Part shown: positions 42,246-51,481 of the stretch, piece by piece
Layout of the letters: each line of letters starts with the position of its first letter
How positions within the stretch are numbered: position 1 is the first letter of the stretch
Assembly: GCF_900101625.1 (NCBI RefSeq)
Contig: NZ_FMYZ01000008.1
Span: 62,001 to 126,000 of the forward strand
Direction: 5' to 3'
Length of the DNA stretch: 64,000 nt
Source of the DNA: Cupriavidus sp. YR651
GTDB lineage: Bacteria > Pseudomonadota > Gammaproteobacteria > Burkholderiales > Burkholderiaceae
Translations under genes and position numbers: made by a program
Notes under the pieces: generated by a model
The model's database searches: none
What the model saw: the letters and a program-made list of their open reading frames with translations, nothing else
What the model was told of the DNA's origin: nothing

Positions 42246-43700
42246 ATGGGTCTGTCGCGCAACTTCGTGTGGGACGTGATGCTGGCCGCGTCGCTGCTGC
42301 TGATCGTCGGCTACTGCCATGCGATTTCGTTCGTTGGCTCGCCGCTGCTGCTGATCTCGACGCTCGTCCTCGCGACGGTGGTCATCATGCACTGGTGCCT
42401 CCACACGCGGGAGCGTTTTCCTTCGCTGGCGGACGCCTCCGTCCTGCTCTTCGAGATCCTGTTTCTGGTCGTCGCGCCGGCCGTGCAGCGCGCGTACTTC
42501 GACCTGGAACTGGTCAACACCTCGACGCTGAACGAAGGCTTCGCCGTCGCGACAAACCTGCTGTGCACGCTGTTCGTGCTGGTCTACGTCGGCACACGAT
42601 GCTACGGTGCCCGCCGCGACCGGCGGAACCGGCGCGGGCCGTATGCCGCATATGCCGCGCGCCGCGGGCCGCCGCCGGCGGTCGTCGTGCAACACCGCCT
42701 GACCACCCCGCGCGCCCTGGTGCTCGTGGGCGTGGCATGCGTGGCCGTGGTGCTGTCGCTACAGGCGATCGACATCCGCACGCAGTCCGAAATGATCGAA
42801 GCGACGCCGCAGTACCTGATCCAGCAGAAGTACCTGTGCTTCCTGCCGGTGCCGATGCTGCTGATGCTGGTCAACGTGAAAGGCCGGCAGCTGTTCCGGC
42901 AGCCGCTCTGGCTGCTGCTGGCCGTGTTCTTCCTGGTGTGCGTGTTCGTGTCGCAGAATCCGCTGATCGAGAAACGCAACACCATCGGGCCGGTCTACCT
43001 CAGCCTGCTGCTTCTGGCGCTGCCCTGGTTCTCCCGCACGTCGCGCCGTCAGGCCACCACGCTGCTGCTGCTCATCGGTGTGTGCTTCCCGCTCGCGTCG
43101 GTGTTCACACACGCGGACCTGGCTTCGTGGAATGTCACCGAAGTCCTCGACCCGTGGCTGTACTTCTCGCACTTCCTGGACCTGCATTACGACGCCTGGG
43201 CCAACATCCATACCGTCATCGAGATGGTGAATCGCGACGGCCTGCGGCTCGGCGAGCAGTTGCTCGGCAGCGTGCTCTTCTTCGTGCCGCATTTGCTCTG
43301 GGAAGCCAAACCCCATGCGACGGGTATCGAGATCGGCCAGTTCCTGATGGCGTTTCACAAGCTGGACTTCGACAACCTCTCCGCACCGCTGATCGCCGAG
43401 GGATATATCGATTTCTCGGTGGCCGGCGTGGCGATGGCCGCCGTCGCCCTCGCCATGCTGACGCGCTTCCTCGACCGGTTGTGCGTCTCGGCAAGCCCTG
43501 TCGGCAAGCCCGCCGGCATCTACTTCTCCGTCTTCCTTGTCTTCCTGCTGCGCGGCGCACTGATGATCGCGATCGCCTACGGCACCGCCACCGCGGTGGC
43601 CTTCCTGACGATCAACTGGTTCGTGAGCCGGCGGCGCGCACGGCATGCACAGGGCGTGCGCCGCATGCCACGGGCCGCCCCCGCGCGCCAGCCGCTGTAG
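42246..43700 (+). CDS. Wzy-like polysaccharide polymerase (membrane)
   Basis: 484 aa, about 11-12 membrane spans and a short basic loop at about 120-145 (RRDRRNRRG). A large non-membrane segment between 290 and 390 (DPWLYFSHFLDLHYDAWANI, HLLWEAKPHATGIEIGQFLM) fits the periplasmic loop of O-antigen/EPS polymerases of the O-ag_pol_Wzy type. Such genes have low identity, so the call rests on topology and place between fcl and wzx. AGGAG precedes the ATG. Basic C-terminal tail. Confidence 0.78.
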   Translation: MGLSRNFVWDVMLAASLLLIVGYCHAISFVGSPLLLISTLVLATVVIMHWCLHTRERFPSLADASVLLFEILFLVVAPAVQRAYFDLELVNTSTLNEGFAVATNLLCTLFVLVYVGTRCYGARRDRRNRRGPYAAYAARRGPPPAVVVQHRLTTPRALVLVGVACVAVVLSLQAIDIRTQSEMIEATPQYLIQQKYLCFLPVPMLLMLVNVKGRQLFRQPLWLLLAVFFLVCVFVSQNPLIEKRNTIGPVYLSLLLLALPWFSRTSRRQATTLLLLIGVCFPLASVFTHADLASWNVTEVLDPWLYFSHFLDLHYDAWANIHTVIEMVNRDGLRLGEQLLGSVLFFVPHLLWEAKPHATGIEIGQFLMAFHKLDFDNLSAPLIAEGYIDFSVAGVAMAAVALAMLTRFLDRLCVSASPVGKPAGIYFSVFLVFLLRGALMIAIAYGTATAVAFLTINWFVSRRRARHAQGVRRMPRAAPARQPL

Positions 43701-43705
43701 TCCGG

Positions 43706-43729
43706 ACCGTGGCGGCATGCCGCCACGGT
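43706..43729 (+). terminator. Perfect palindrome after wzy
   Basis: ACCGTGGCGG-CATG-CCGCCACGGT, 5 nt after the stop and followed by a pyrimidine-rich tract. Probable terminator of the gmd-fcl-wzy unit. Confidence 0.7.
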
Positions 43730-43731
43730 CG

Positions 43732-43822
43732 CTTCCTTTCTGCACTTCCTTTCTGCACTTCCTTTCTGCACTTCCTTTCTGCACTTCCTTTCTGCACTTC
43801 CCTTCTGCACTTCCCTTCTGCG
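43732..43822 (+). repeat. 13-bp pyrimidine-rich tandem array
   Basis: Seven 13-bp units of CTTCCTTTCTGCA; the first five identical, the last two CTTCCCTTCTGCA/G. The plus strand is nearly all C/T. It lies directly behind the wzy palindrome. From here to about 43900 more degenerate units can be traced (CTTTcGCGCG and CTTTaaGCGCG types). Confidence 0.92.
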
Positions 43823-44087
43823 CTTGCCTGCGCGCCTTCCTGTCGCTGATCTGTTTGCCTTTCGCGCGTCCTTTAAGCGCGCTCCTTACGCGCTTTTCCG
43901 GCGGGATTCCTGGCGCTCTCCTGACTCGCTCACCTCACCAGCACACCTGTCGATCCGCTGACGGCTTCACGAAACGGTCTGCGCGTGCGACGTGCTTCGG
44001 AAAGACTCAACTCAAGGGGACGCACTGGGCACATGCCCCTATGCACCGAGGCGTTCCGATTGCGCATTGCTGAAACGCATGACGCGC

Positions 44088-44152
44088 GGGATCAAGGAAC
44101 GGGATCGAGGAGCGGGATTGAGGAACGGGATTGACACTCGGGATTGACGCGC
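44088..44152 (+). repeat. Second 13-bp tandem array
   Basis: Five 13-bp units: GGGATCAAGGAAC, GGGATCGAGGAGC, GGGATTGAGGAAC, GGGATTGACACTC, GGGATTGACGCGC. It lies 126 nt beyond the wzx stop in the convergent wzy-wzx gap (577 nt), which contains no gene. Confidence 0.85.
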
Positions 44153-44277
44153 AAGGCCGCCTCGCAAGACTGACGATCCGCTGACTGCCTTTTGCCCGTC
44201 GACGTGCAAGGCTTGCGCCGGAAAGCCGCCGGGGCGTGCGCCCCGCGTCGACAAAGCTCCGGCGCCTCAGCGCGCTG

Positions 44278-45696
44278 TCACGCGGTGTGCGGCAGCATGC
44301 CGCCGCGCCGCAGCAGCCCGATGGCCCGTGCGGGCATCATCCACAACGCCGTCGCGGCGTTGGCCACAATCAGCGCCGCCACGATGTGCGCGAAGCTGAC
44401 CGCATTGGCCAGGTACAGCCCGGCACACACCACGGCGGCGGCCAGGAATTCCAGCAGGCCGATATTGCCGAGGCTGCTGAAGGCCTGCGCGCCCATCAGC
44501 ACCGGCATGCTCGAAGCGGATGTCACCAGCACGGCAAAGTAGGCGGCGCCAAGCATCGCCATGCCGTTGGAAATCGGATACTCGGAGGCCGTCCATAGCG
44601 ATACTGCAGCAGCGCCGAACACCGACGCCCCCGCAATCGCCAGCAGCCCGTAGGTCACGTAGGCGGCGGCGAGCTTCCGGTAAGTGCGCGTGACCCAGGC
44701 CCAGTCGCCAGCCAGCATATGGCGATGGATGATCGGCCAGAGCGGCTGGTTGATCATGAAGACCAGGCTGTGCAGCAGCATGTTGGCGCGAAAGAGCAGC
44801 GCCAGCAGCGCCGCGTCGCGGGACTGCCCCATCTCGTAGCAAAGCAGCACGGTGCCCTGCTGGATGAATGCCAGCGCCAGTTGCGCCAGCACCAGCGACT
44901 TCGTGTTGCGGGCCAGGTCCCGGGCAAACGCCTTGCCGGGCAATTCCTGCGGCCGGCCGACGCGCAGCACCACGAAGACGATGTTGATCAGTCGCACGAT
45001 GATGAAGCCGAGCTGGCTGGCCAGGAACAGCAGCGTGACGTTGACATGCCCTTGCGCGTCGGCTGGCGCGTAGGAGCTGGCCAGCACGATGAACACCACG
45101 TTCAGGACGCTGCCGCCCGCCGTGATCAGGTTGTTGACATGCTGCCGGTGCTGCCCCTGATTGACGGCCTCGCCCACCGACAGCACGGTCAGCATGGCAT
45201 AGCACGCAAGTGCCGTCGTGAAGAGGTTGAAGTATTTCGCGGAGAACAGATTGATCCCGCTGCCCTCGAGCACCGGCCGCGACAGCAACACCAGCGCGAT
45301 GAGGGCGAGGAATACCGCGGACAGCGCGACGAGCGAGACGGCCAGCACGCCGGACAACAATGATTTCTTGCGATCGTCGGCGGCAATGGACGTGATCGTC
45401 GGCCAGACCCCAATCGCCACGAGCGAGAGCCACGCGGAGATGCCGTAGTACACCATCAGGGCGCTGAAGTCCTCCACGTCGAGGACTTTCGCGAACAGGG
45501 GGATGCTCACCACCTGGAAGGCCATGCTGCACGCCTTCGACACCATCGAGCTCGCCACCGCCAGCCGCAAGGCCCTTGCGCCCTGGTCTGCCCGCACCGC
45601 GGCCGCCCCGGCATCCGGCGCGCCGCCGCCGCCACTGGCCGCATTGGCGACGTCTTCGGCCTCGTTGCCAAGCAACTCGCCCTTCAAAGTACTCAC
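44278..45696 (-). CDS. Wzx-type flippase / polysaccharide biosynthesis membrane protein
   Basis: 472 aa from a GTG start with the excellent site AAGGAGG 5 nt upstream. After a 45-residue Ala/Gly-rich N-terminus come about 12-14 membrane spans of the MATE/MOP superfamily (SSMVSKACSMAFQVVSIPLF, NKSLVLAQ-type second-half repeat: NTKSLVLAQLALAFIQQGTV). It moves lipid-linked repeat units across the inner membrane. It is the only core gene of the locus on the minus strand, convergent with wzy and divergent from the WcaI-like gene. Confidence 0.87.
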   Translation of the reverse strand: MSTLKGELLGNEAEDVANAASGGGGAPDAGAAAVRADQGARALRLAVASSMVSKACSMAFQVVSIPLFAKVLDVEDFSALMVYYGISAWLSLVAIGVWPTITSIAADDRKKSLLSGVLAVSLVALSAVFLALIALVLLSRPVLEGSGINLFSAKYFNLFTTALACYAMLTVLSVGEAVNQGQHRQHVNNLITAGGSVLNVVFIVLASSYAPADAQGHVNVTLLFLASQLGFIIVRLINIVFVVLRVGRPQELPGKAFARDLARNTKSLVLAQLALAFIQQGTVLLCYEMGQSRDAALLALLFRANMLLHSLVFMINQPLWPIIHRHMLAGDWAWVTRTYRKLAAAYVTYGLLAIAGASVFGAAAVSLWTASEYPISNGMAMLGAAYFAVLVTSASSMPVLMGAQAFSSLGNIGLLEFLAAAVVCAGLYLANAVSFAHIVAALIVANAATALWMMPARAIGLLRRGGMLPHTA

Positions 45697-46002
45697 GCAA
45701 GCCTCCTTCGCCGATATCGGCGGCCCCCGCATTGGCCCGCCCCTCGCACGCATCGGAACGCGGACGGAGCGGAGGGCGCAGTCACTACGCCGCAATGCAG
45801 CATACGTCCGCCGCCGGCCCGGTTCTGTTCGCTCGCGCACAGGTTTCCGGGCCGGGCGATTGCGTGCGGGCACGAACATTCGGTCACGAACCCGGGCCGT
45901 AGACTGCTCCTCGACCTCTCAGTCGACTGCTGCCCCAGCGGCCAGCGTGCGGCTGCCCGGCGGAAACGTGCGCCCATGCGGCGCCAGGATGAAAAGAGAA
46001 AG
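45697..46002. promoter_or_regulatory. Divergent region between wzx and the WcaI-like gene
   Basis: 306 nt that must hold promoters for wzx (left) and the downstream glycosyltransferase run (right). GC is as high as in the genes; no clear -35/-10 pair or dyad stands out. Confidence 0.35.
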
Positions 46003-47265
46003 ATGAAGATCCTGCTCTATTGCCTCAACTACGCTCCGGAGCTGACCGGCATTGGCAAGTACACGGGCGAGCAAGCCGAATGGCTGGCCGCGCGCGGACA
46101 TGACGTGCGGGTGATTACCGCACCGCCCTACTATCCTGCATGGCGGGTGGAGGAAGGCTATCGCGCGTGGGGTTACAGCCGGGAGATGCGCAACGGGGTC
46201 CGCGTGATGCGTGCGCCCCTCTGGGTACCGGGCCGCCCGTCCGGGCTCAAGCGCGTGGTGCACCTGGCGTCGTTCGCCCTCTCCAGCCTGCCGGTGCTCG
46301 TGGCGCAGGCGGCCTGGCGACCCGACGTCGTCTTCGTGGTGGAACCGCCGCTCTTCTGCAGCCCCGCCGTGCTGGCGTTCGCGCGGCTCACGGGCGCCAA
46401 CGCGTGGCTCCACATCCATGACTACGAGATCGATGCCGCGTTCGAGCTTGGCCTGCTCAAGGGCCGCCTGCTGCGCCGCATGGCGGAGGCCGCCGAACGG
46501 TGGCTGCTGAAGCGCTTCGACCACGTCTCGTCCATCTCGATCCCGATGGTGGCGCTGGCCAGGCGCAAGGGTGCCGACGACAAGCGCCTGACACTGGTCA
46601 CCAACTGGGTGGACCTCGCCGGGCTGGCGCAGCGCAGCGATACCGACTTCCGCCAGCAGCTCGGCATCCCCGCGGATGCCATCGTCGCCCTGTACTCCGG
46701 CAACATCGGCAACAAGCAGGGCATCGAGATCCTGGCGGACGCGGCGCGCCTGTTGCTGGCGCGCGAGAACCTCCACTTCATTATCTGCGGCGCCGGCGCC
46801 GGGCTGGAGGGGTTGCGCGAGCGATGTGCCGGCCTCGCCCGCGTCCATTTCCTGCCGCTGCAGCCCGTGAAGGACTTCCCCTCGCTGCTGGCCACCGCGG
46901 ACTTGCACCTGATGCCGCAGCGCGCCGACGCCGCGGATCTTGTGCTGCCCTCCAAGCTCGCGGCCATGCTTGCCAGCGGGCGCCCGGTCGTCGCCACCGC
47001 ACAGGAGGGCACGGAGCTCGCGCGGCTGGTGGCGTCCTGCGGCATCGTCGTCGACCCCGGCGACAGCGTCGCGGTGGCCAACGCCATCGCGGAACTGGCC
47101 GACGACCCGGAACGCCGGCGGGCCCTGGGCGAGATCGGCAAGGCCTGGGCCGAACGCCATCTCGACCGCGAACCGGTGTTGTTGCGGCTGGAGGAAACCC
47201 TGCTGAAACTGGCGGCCCCACGCGATGCGGCCGCCCGCACCGAGACCGACCTGGCCGGGGAGTAG
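46003..47265 (+). CDS. WcaI-like glycosyltransferase (GT4), probable fucosyltransferase
   Basis: 420 aa. N-terminal acceptor domain MKILLYCLNYAPELTGIGKY, TGEQAEWLAARGHDVRVITA and PPYYPAWRVEEGYRAW match WcaI of colanic acid synthesis; C-terminal GT-B donor domain with VALYSGNIGNKQGIEILADA and LMPQRADAADLVLPSKLAAM. WcaI transfers fucose, which fits the GDP-fucose genes upstream. Start MKILLY after AGAGAAAG. The stop codon is inside a 12-bp tandem duplication. Confidence 0.9.
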   Translation: MKILLYCLNYAPELTGIGKYTGEQAEWLAARGHDVRVITAPPYYPAWRVEEGYRAWGYSREMRNGVRVMRAPLWVPGRPSGLKRVVHLASFALSSLPVLVAQAAWRPDVVFVVEPPLFCSPAVLAFARLTGANAWLHIHDYEIDAAFELGLLKGRLLRRMAEAAERWLLKRFDHVSSISIPMVALARRKGADDKRLTLVTNWVDLAGLAQRSDTDFRQQLGIPADAIVALYSGNIGNKQGIEILADAARLLLARENLHFIICGAGAGLEGLRERCAGLARVHFLPLQPVKDFPSLLATADLHLMPQRADAADLVLPSKLAAMLASGRPVVATAQEGTELARLVASCGIVVDPGDSVAVANAIAELADDPERRRALGEIGKAWAERHLDREPVLLRLEETLLKLAAPRDAAARTETDLAGE

Positions 47266-47278
47266 CCCGGGGAGTAGC
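47255..47278 (+). repeat. 12-bp duplication across the WcaI-like stop codon
   Basis: CCGGGGAGTAGC twice in tandem; the TAG at 47263-47265 is inside the first unit and is copied in frame at 47275-47277. Confidence 0.8.
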
Positions 47279-47408
47279 CCACCCGCCAGCCCATCCGGCG
47301 CGCGCTACCGGGGGGCCCGGCCTGTGTGGGTTGGCGTACGGTGCGCACGGTGGCGCGGCGGCACGATTCTCCGCATATCCCTCGGGAAAAGACGGAAAGG
47401 AACCCGAC

Positions 47409-48047
47409 ATGATCCAGGACTTGTCGTCATTCAGGATGCCCCCCGGCTTCCGGGGCCGCTCCGCCATCGCCGTGCAGTGCTGGTGGTGTGTCCAGAGCCT
47501 GTTCTTCCGGACTTCGCCGCAGTTCGCGAATGGCTTCCGGCGCTGGCTCCTGCGCTGCTTCGGCGCGCGCGTCGGCCGCGGCGTCGTCATCCGGCCAAGC
47601 GTCAAGGTGACGTATCCGTGGAAGGTCACCATCGGCGATCACGCATGGATCGGCGACGGCGCCGAGCTGTACAGCCTTGCCGAGATCGTGATTGGCAACA
47701 ACGCCGTGGTCTCGCAGTACTGCTACCTGTGCGCCGGCGATCACGACTACCAGCGCAGCGACTTCCTGATCCGTGGCAGACCCATTCGGGTCGCGGACGA
47801 AGCGTGGGTGGCCAGCCACACCTTCATCGCACCGGGCGTCACCATCGGCGAGGGCGCCGTCATTGGCGCCTGCAGCGCGGTCTTCCGCGACATGCCCGCC
47901 GGCATGGTCTGCATGGGCAGCCCGTGCCGGCCGCTGAAACCCCGTCTCCGCGACGTCCCCGGCCGCGAGGCAGCCCGGCAGGCGTCCTATGCCGATGCAT
48001 CGGCGCCGGGCCGCGAAGAGCTCGCGGAAGACGCGCACGCGATCTAG
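47409..48047 (+). CDS. WcaF-like acyltransferase (left-handed beta-helix)
   Basis: 212 aa. Hexapeptide-repeat acyltransferase: GARVGRGVVIRPSVKVTYPW, VTIGDHAWIGDGAELYSLAE, IVIGNNAVVSQYCYLCAGDH (with the catalytic His), then VASHTFIAPGVTIGEGAVIG. The N-terminus SFRMPPGFRGRSAIAVQCWW resembles WcaF, which acetylates colanic acid. Start ATG 47409 after AAAGGAA. Probable O-acetylation of the polymer. Confidence 0.9.
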   Translation: MIQDLSSFRMPPGFRGRSAIAVQCWWCVQSLFFRTSPQFANGFRRWLLRCFGARVGRGVVIRPSVKVTYPWKVTIGDHAWIGDGAELYSLAEIVIGNNAVVSQYCYLCAGDHDYQRSDFLIRGRPIRVADEAWVASHTFIAPGVTIGEGAVIGACSAVFRDMPAGMVCMGSPCRPLKPRLRDVPGREAARQASYADASAPGREELAEDAHAI

Positions 48048-48084
48048 ATCCCATGCACCGCGACTGCAGCAAGGGCTGACGACG

Positions 48085-49230
48085 ATGATCGACATCTATC
48101 ACAACATGCTATGGGCCAAGTACAAGGGCGCCGTGTTCAGCGAGGCCTTCTCGCATGCGCGTGGCATCGGCCGCGATGTGCGCTTCTTCCATATCGCCGC
48201 CACGGGCTACGGACGGTCGTCCTTCAGCAGCGTTGACACCAGCTATCACCAGTATCCCTACCAGATCCTGTTCGACGCGCCCTACGACCGCATCCCGCAG
48301 TGGAAAATCTCGATCCGGCTGGCGTACGAAGTCTGGCGTTCGAAGAGCCGTCTGATCCTGATCCCTGGCTATCACCGCGTGGAGTTCTGGGCCATGCTGG
48401 TGGCCTGCATGCTGCGGGGCAAGCGGCGCGGGGTGTTTTGCGATTCCACCATGCGCGACCAGGCCGATCATCCGATGAAGCGCCGCCTCAAGCGCTTCTT
48501 CTTCCGCCGCTGCGATGGCATCTTCGTCTACGGACGACGCAGCGCGGAGTACGTCGTGGCGATGGGCGCCGACCCGGCCCGCATCATCGACCGCTGCCAG
48601 GCCGCCGCGCTGCCCCATACCTACCGCGCGGAAGACGCCGCGCGGCATCGCCTCGCCAGCGCGCCATCATCCGCCGCGCCGAGGTTCCTGTTCGTCGGGC
48701 TGGTCTGCCGCGCCAAGGGCATCGAGGACCTGCTGCGCGCGTTCGCCAGCGTCCGCCGGCTGCATCCGCAGGCAACGCTGGCGCTGGCGGGCCCCGTCGT
48801 GGAGTCGGAAGGGCTGCCGCAGCTGGCGGAGTCGCTGGGCATTGCAGGCGCCACGACGTTCCTCGGCGCGATGGATATCGAACAGCTCGCGCGGCAATAC
48901 GCCAGCGCCACCTGCCTCGTGCTGCCAAGCCACACCGAAGCGTGGGGACTGGTCGTCAACGAAGCGCTCAGCTACGGCTGCCCCGTGGTGGTCAGCGACT
49001 GCTGCGGCTGCATTCCCGAGCTGGTGCAGGAAGGCGCCACGGGGCTCACCTTCGCCACCCGCAACGCCGGCGACCTCGCCGACAAGCTGTCACTCGCCGT
49101 CGACGCGTTCTCCGATGTGGAAGCCACCATGCGCAACTGCCTGCACGTGGCGGGCGAGTACACCCCCGCCTGCGCAGGCCGCTCCATCATGGATGGCTGC
49201 GTGAAGATTCTCGAAGAAAACCAGGCTTAG
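48085..49230 (+). CDS. Glycosyltransferase family 4
   Basis: 381 aa GT-B enzyme. N-terminal domain starts MIDIYHNMLWAKYKGAVFSE; donor half has RFLFVGLVCRAKGIEDLLRA, TTFLGAMDIEQLARQYASAT and the E-x7-E type motif HTEAWGLVVNEALSYGCPVV. Unusually the N-terminal half is Arg/Tyr-rich and poorly conserved, as is common for acceptor-specific transferases. It follows wcaF by 37 nt. Donor sugar unknown. Confidence 0.9.
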   Translation: MIDIYHNMLWAKYKGAVFSEAFSHARGIGRDVRFFHIAATGYGRSSFSSVDTSYHQYPYQILFDAPYDRIPQWKISIRLAYEVWRSKSRLILIPGYHRVEFWAMLVACMLRGKRRGVFCDSTMRDQADHPMKRRLKRFFFRRCDGIFVYGRRSAEYVVAMGADPARIIDRCQAAALPHTYRAEDAARHRLASAPSSAAPRFLFVGLVCRAKGIEDLLRAFASVRRLHPQATLALAGPVVESEGLPQLAESLGIAGATTFLGAMDIEQLARQYASATCLVLPSHTEAWGLVVNEALSYGCPVVVSDCCGCIPELVQEGATGLTFATRNAGDLADKLSLAVDAFSDVEATMRNCLHVAGEYTPACAGRSIMDGCVKILEENQA

Positions 49231-49232
49231 CC

Positions 49233-50423
49233 ATGCCCATCGCCTCCGGCCTCAAACGGGAAAATCCAGTGGATACAGGACCCACGCGCACCCCCGCACA
49301 ACAACCGGCCAGCGGCACGGACGCTGCGTCCGTGGGCCTGGCCAGGCCCGTGGTCTTTCTCGGACCGCTGCCGCCGCCTCACAATGGCTTTTCGGCCGCC
49401 TGCCAGCGCATGCTGGAACTGCTTCGCGAGCGCACGCGGGTCGTGGAGCTCGACGTGGCGAAGCGTGGCACCGGCAGGCGCGCCGCCGTGGCCGCGCTGG
49501 GGAACCGTCTGCGCCAGTTCGCGCGGATGGCCGGCCTTTGCGTGCGGGATCGCCCGCACACGCTGTACCTCGGGCTATCGGGCGGCTTCGGGCAACTGCT
49601 GGACGTGCCTTTCGTGGCGCTCGCGCAATGGTTCGGCCTGGATATCTATTTCCACCATCACAGCTTCGCGTATATCAACCGGCCAACCTGGTACTCGCGC
49701 CTGATCATGCGGTGCGCGCCGCGTGCGAAGCATCTGGTGCTGTGCGAGATGATGCGCACCGAGCTCGCCCGAATCTATCGCCTGCCGTCGGCCAACGTGC
49801 AGGTGCTGCCGAACCTCAGCCTGATCGACCTGTCGTCGACGGCACACCAGCGGGATAGCGTCGGCGAGGCGCTGACGGTCGGCTTCCTGTCGAATATCAC
49901 CGCCGCCAAGGGCATCTTTACCTTCTTTGCCGTGGTACGGCAGGCGCAGGATCTCGGCATGCCGATTTGCGCGCGCATCGCCGGGCCCGTGGCGGCCGAC
50001 ATCCGCGCCGAGTTCGATGCCGAACTGGCCCGCACGCCGTGCGTCCGCTATCTCGGCCCGGTCAGCGGCACGGACAAGGAGCAGTTCTTCCACGATATCG
50101 ACGTGCTGCTGTTCCCCACGACGTACCACAACGAAGCCTCGCCGCTGATCGTGCTGGAAGCGCACAGCTATGGCATCCCAGTCGTGGCCCACGATCGCGG
50201 CTGCATCGGCTCCATGATCGACGCGCACAGCGGCCTGCTGGTGCCACGCGATGCGGATTTCGCGGCGCTGGCCATTCCGTATCTGCAGAACCTCGATCTG
50301 GCCCGGGAGCGTGCCGGTGCCGAGCGGCAAGCGCTGCTGGCGCAGTTCCATATCGATCGCGGCCAGGCGGAAGCCACGCTGGCGCAAACCATCGCGCTGA
50401 TCAGCCAGAGCCCCACCGTTTGA
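49233..50423 (+). CDS. Glycosyltransferase family 4
   Basis: 396 aa, starting 2 nt after the previous stop (translationally coupled). About 35 disordered residues, then PVVFLGPLPPPHNGFSAACQ, the donor loop of GT-B enzymes. The C-terminal half has LTVGFLSNITAAKGIFTFFA, ARIAGPVAADIRAEFDAELA and NEASPLIVLEAHSYGIPVVA (E-x7-E). Donor and linkage unknown; it is the third transferase of the run. Confidence 0.9.
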   Translation: MPIASGLKRENPVDTGPTRTPAQQPASGTDAASVGLARPVVFLGPLPPPHNGFSAACQRMLELLRERTRVVELDVAKRGTGRRAAVAALGNRLRQFARMAGLCVRDRPHTLYLGLSGGFGQLLDVPFVALAQWFGLDIYFHHHSFAYINRPTWYSRLIMRCAPRAKHLVLCEMMRTELARIYRLPSANVQVLPNLSLIDLSSTAHQRDSVGEALTVGFLSNITAAKGIFTFFAVVRQAQDLGMPICARIAGPVAADIRAEFDAELARTPCVRYLGPVSGTDKEQFFHDIDVLLFPTTYHNEASPLIVLEAHSYGIPVVAHDRGCIGSMIDAHSGLLVPRDADFAALAIPYLQNLDLARERAGAERQALLAQFHIDRGQAEATLAQTIALISQSPTV

Positions 50424-50430
50424 GCATGAC

Positions 50431-50453
50431 GCCGCGGCACGCGATGCCGCGGC
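50431..50453. terminator. Terminator-like hairpin between convergent genes
   Basis: GCCGCGGCA / TGCCGCGGC perfect 9-bp stem with a 5-nt loop, 7 nt after the glycosyltransferase stop and 33 nt from the convergent deacetylase stop. No T-tract. Confidence 0.5.
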
Positions 50454-50485
50454 GCCACATGCGCCGCAACCCTTCAGATGCCGTG

Positions 50486-51247
50486 TCAGATGTCGTGATA
50501 GCGCCGCAGGACAATCCCCGCCTGTTCCAGCGCCATGCCGAGCGCGGCCGGCTCCATCAGCGGGCCGCCCTCCACCTTGCGCCAGGGCTCGGTATAACCG
50601 GGATGCACCGAGATCTCGGTGATGCCCTCGGGCAGGATGGCGGGAAGCTGCTGCGCCCAGCCGGGCTCCAGTGCATCCACGCCGACGTAGTAATCGGTGC
50701 TGCGCAGGTCGCCGAAATGCCGCAGGAGCCGCTCATTCAGGAAACCGCGCACGTTGTGCTTCTCGGCGTAGCAATTCTGCGGGCGCCGCACACGGGTGAT
50801 GCCCGCGCGCACCATCTCCTCGCGGACCACGCGCATGATGGCGGGGTACTTGTGCATATGCCCGTGGCCATCCACGTGGGTGACCTCCACGCCGTGGTCG
50901 CGCAGCTCGGCGAGCTGCTCGCGGAACTCGCGCCGGATATCGGCGGCGTCGATCAGGCCGGCCATCGCGCGGGCACGCTGCATCCGGGGCGGAAAGAATT
51001 CCCCGTCCTTGCGGCACAGCGTCGACGACTTGCCGGCCGGCCGCCATCCTTCGACGATATTGAAGTGCAGGCCGAACGAGAACCGCTCGCGGTTTTCCCG
51101 CGCGAAACGGCAGGCCCTTGCCGTCGCCGGCATGCCCGCAAGGATGGTCGCGCTGGTGAGAAGCCCCGCCTCGAAGCAGGCGACCGTCGCTCGATATGTG
51201 TCGTCGTCGTAGCCGAAATCGTCGGCATTGATGATCACGCCTCTCAT
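50486..51247 (-). CDS. YdjC/ChbG-type carbohydrate deacetylase
   Basis: 253 aa. Metal-binding motifs of the YdjC family: MRGVIINADDFGYDDDTYRA (Asp pair), HFNIVEGW and VTHVDGHGHMHKYPAIMRVV (His residues), plus VHPGYTEPWR near the C-terminus. Family members remove N-acetyl groups from oligosaccharides such as chitobiose. Inside an EPS locus it may deacetylate a lipid-linked or polymer sugar. It is divergent from wza. Confidence 0.88.
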   Translation of the reverse strand: MRGVIINADDFGYDDDTYRATVACFEAGLLTSATILAGMPATARACRFARENRERFSFGLHFNIVEGWRPAGKSSTLCRKDGEFFPPRMQRARAMAGLIDAADIRREFREQLAELRDHGVEVTHVDGHGHMHKYPAIMRVVREEMVRAGITRVRRPQNCYAEKHNVRGFLNERLLRHFGDLRSTDYYVGVDALEPGWAQQLPAILPEGITEISVHPGYTEPWRKVEGGPLMEPAALGMALEQAGIVLRRYHDI

Positions 51248-51481
51248 CCGTTCCTCCCCAAAGCGGTGAAAACGCCCGCCGCGCGAAGGGGTGCGGGCCG
51301 TGTGTTACGTACGGTATGCCGCATTCGCCCCCCCTTCGGTGCGATACGCCACGTTGTCCGGAAGCCCTCCGGCATCAATGTGCGAGAGCGCACCGAGGCT
51401 GCACTTTCCGGCTCCTAGGATGGCTGTAACGACGGCATGGCGGCCATGCGCCGTCACGTTGCCAACGCGAGGGAGATTGCC

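Noticed and set aside
43577..43810. Minus-strand frames with repeated MQKGSAERKCRKE
   Set aside because: Produced by translating the 13-bp tandem array; not a gene.
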